Source: JACCXJ01 sp052387115
GTDB lineage: Bacteria > Pseudomonadota > Gammaproteobacteria > JACCXJ01
Assembly: GCA_052387115.1 (NCBI GenBank)
Contig: JBQTJM010000338.1
Span: 1 to 14,559, forward strand
DNA length: 14,559 bases
Reading direction: 5' to 3'
Below the pieces are notes generated by a model, which was not told the DNA's origin, did no database searches, and was given only the letters and a program-made list of their open reading frames with translations. The position numbers and the translations under genes were made by a program. Shown here piece by piece: positions 14,031-14,559 of this stretch (positions are counted from its first letter, which is position 1; every line of letters starts with the position of its first letter).

Positions 14031-14559
14031 TCACTGACCGCCGCTCGGCCCGAGGGCTAACATTCGGGTAACGGGGCCTGCGGATACCCTCCACCCGGGC
14101 GGTCTGGAGACTGGCCGCCCCGGTAACCGGGTGGCGCAGTCGTCCGACGGGTCTCGGTGAACGCGCCGTGCAGCGCCCTGCGATGACTGCGATGGCGACA
14201 GCGTACGGCGCGTAATGCGCCGGCAAGCATCTGATGCGAGGAGGCAAAGCGTATGTTCTTTGGCACTACGGTGGAAGGTACGGTGGCACGCGTGGTCGAT
14301 GGCGATACGGTGCGGATCCGCGCCGACGGGCGCGAGGCAAGCGAGCGTAGGGCGCGTGTCCGCGCCGAAGCGAGCGGCGTTGAGTGATTCGATGTTGATT
14401 CCCCAATTTGCTGGCAGCCACCCTTGTTTGCCATACCGATGGAAGCTCGAATACGGCCAATGGCTCACCTGCGCCACGTACCCATGCTTCACCGGGTTCC
14501 AATGGATGTAATCGATATGCCGGTTGAAGTCGGCCTCATCACGGATGAGAGGTTCCCAG
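14031..14559 (-). CDS. REP-associated tyrosine transposase (RAYT), C-terminal part, entering from the right edge
   Basis: The minus strand from the right end reads WEPLIRDEADFNRHIDYIHW, NPVKHGYV, then HWPYSSFHRYGKQGWLPANW and ends IESLNAARFG. The motifs H-x-D-Y-I-H-x-N-P-V-K-H-G-(Y/L)-V and W-P-(Y)-S-S-(F)-H-R-Y are diagnostic of IS200/IS605-related REP-associated tyrosine transposases (TnpA-REP), which process single-stranded REP hairpins. The catalytic HUH motif and Tyr would lie beyond the window. Family-like sequence stops at about 14365. The formal reading frame continues through the REP hairpin and antisense to the nuclease stub to a TGA at 14031-14033, so the native stop seems to be lost or the chain is extended. 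Whether the protein is functional cannot be judged from this part. Confidence 0.75.
   Translation of the reverse strand, partial: WEPLIRDEADFNRHIDYIHWNPVKHGYVAQVSHWPYSSFHRYGKQGWLPANWGINIESLNAARFGADTRPTLACLAPVGADPHRIAIDHACHRTFHRSAKEHTLCLLASDACRRITRRTLSPSQSSQGAARRVHRDPSDDCATRLPGRPVSRPPGWRVSAGPVTRMLALGPSGGQ
14093..14124. repeat. 12-bp near-perfect inverted repeat
   Basis: ACCCGGGCGGTC (14093-14104) and GGCCGCCCCGGT (14113-14124) pair with two mismatches around an 8-nt loop, TGGAGACT. The base composition makes such hairpins likely by chance, but the position between the toxin locus and the nuclease stub and the nearby second hairpin make a REP-type origin worth noting. Confidence 0.35.
14206..14222. 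repeat. REP-like hairpin CGGCGC-GTAAT-GCGCCG
   Basis: A perfect 6-bp stem (14206-14211 with 14217-14222) around the loop GTAAT, preceded by GTA. It resembles in size and base composition the GTAG-headed hairpin at 14347-14366, so it may be a second, diverged REP element; the GTAG head is not exact here. Confidence 0.35.
14253..14387 (+). pseudogene. Staphylococcal-nuclease-like (SNase) gene stub, interrupted
   Basis: The ATG at 14253 follows GAGGAGG with an 8-nt spacer. The first 30 residues, MFFGTTVEGTVARVVDGDTV and then RIRADGREAS, match the start of thermonuclease-type proteins, whose VxxVxDGDTxxI motif carries a calcium-binding Asp. After Ser30 the family would continue with VRLLGIDAPE. 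Instead there is ERRARVRAEASGVE and a stop at 14385-14387. The change coincides with a GTAG REP hairpin at 14347, so insertion of a REP/RAYT element very likely cut the gene. The catalytic Arg and Glu are lost. Confidence 0.6.
14347..14366 (+). repeat. REP element: GTAG head plus perfect hairpin
   Basis: GTAG (14347-14350) is followed directly by GGCGCG-TGTC-CGCGCC (14351-14366), a perfect 6-bp stem. A GTAG tetranucleotide 5' of a palindrome is the hallmark of REP sequences mobilised by REP-associated tyrosine transposases. One such transposase gene ends exactly beside it on the minus strand. Confidence 0.6.

Larger units (their letters stand above)
13822..14252. other. Gene-free stretch with GC-rich inverted repeats
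   Basis: No reading frame here looks like a protein I know; the longer open frames are Pro/Arg/Gly-rich and lack ribosome binding sites. It holds the upstream region of the antitoxin on the minus strand, and two inverted repeats near the right end listed separately. A plus-strand Shine-Dalgarno sequence (GAGGAGG, 14238-14244) at its edge serves the nuclease stub. Confidence 0.5.

Noticed and set aside
1..14559. CRISPR arrays, tRNA or rRNA genes
   Set aside because: No regularly spaced direct repeats and no tRNA- or rRNA-like sequence were seen on either strand.

Overview
The window looks like chromosomal DNA of a high-GC gammaproteobacterium. The best clue is an intact fused 23S rRNA methyltransferase RlmKL, an arrangement typical of Gammaproteobacteria. 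I cannot name a genus. Three large housekeeping-type or defence-type genes are intact (S9 peptidase, RlmKL, and a 1085-residue STAND ATPase), plus a Fic protein. Between them lie accessory DNA and gene wreckage: a frameshifted Rhs tip, a VapC stub, a resolvase stub, a transposase stub, a broken ion-channel gene, a truncated PIN toxin, and a nuclease stub cut by a REP/RAYT element.

Layout. 1-223 (-): start of a membrane protein that runs off the left edge. 248-1513 (+): a beta-sandwich tail fragment and an Rhs core with a decayed toxin tip. 1555-2439 (-): an AT-richer gene of unknown, perhaps lysozyme-like, function. 2482-4431 (-): S9 prolyl-oligopeptidase-type peptidase. 4696-4830 (-): VapC stub. 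5043-5252 (+): a small gene with a strong ribosome binding site whose product resembles a ribosomal natural-product (RiPP) precursor. 5345-5623: resolvase and transposase remnants. 5757-6989 (+): an inverted-repeat operator region and a class II Fic gene. 7016-9307 (+): rlmKL. 9545-12802 (+): DUF4062-like/nSTAND1/transmembrane/TPR protein, followed 20 nt later by a damaged two-helix membrane plus TrkA-N gene. 13172-13821 (-): RHH antitoxin and C-terminally truncated PIN toxin. 14031-14559: a Staphylococcal-nuclease-like stub interrupted by a GTAG-headed REP hairpin and a REP-associated transposase that enters from the right edge.

How the parts relate. The STAND protein has the architecture of intracellular immune sensors: a TIR/DUF4062-like effector end, an NTPase switch and a TPR sensor end, here with a membrane anchor. 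Its close neighbour is a membrane TrkA-N gene with its own good Shine-Dalgarno sequence, so the pair may once have formed a membrane-acting defence operon; the second gene is now broken. The RiPP-like gene has no modification enzyme or exporter in the window. Several accessory genes carry small indels while the long genes are clean, which fits decay of accessory genes, although assembly error cannot be excluded from sequence alone. All family assignments are by reading motifs; no database search was run.
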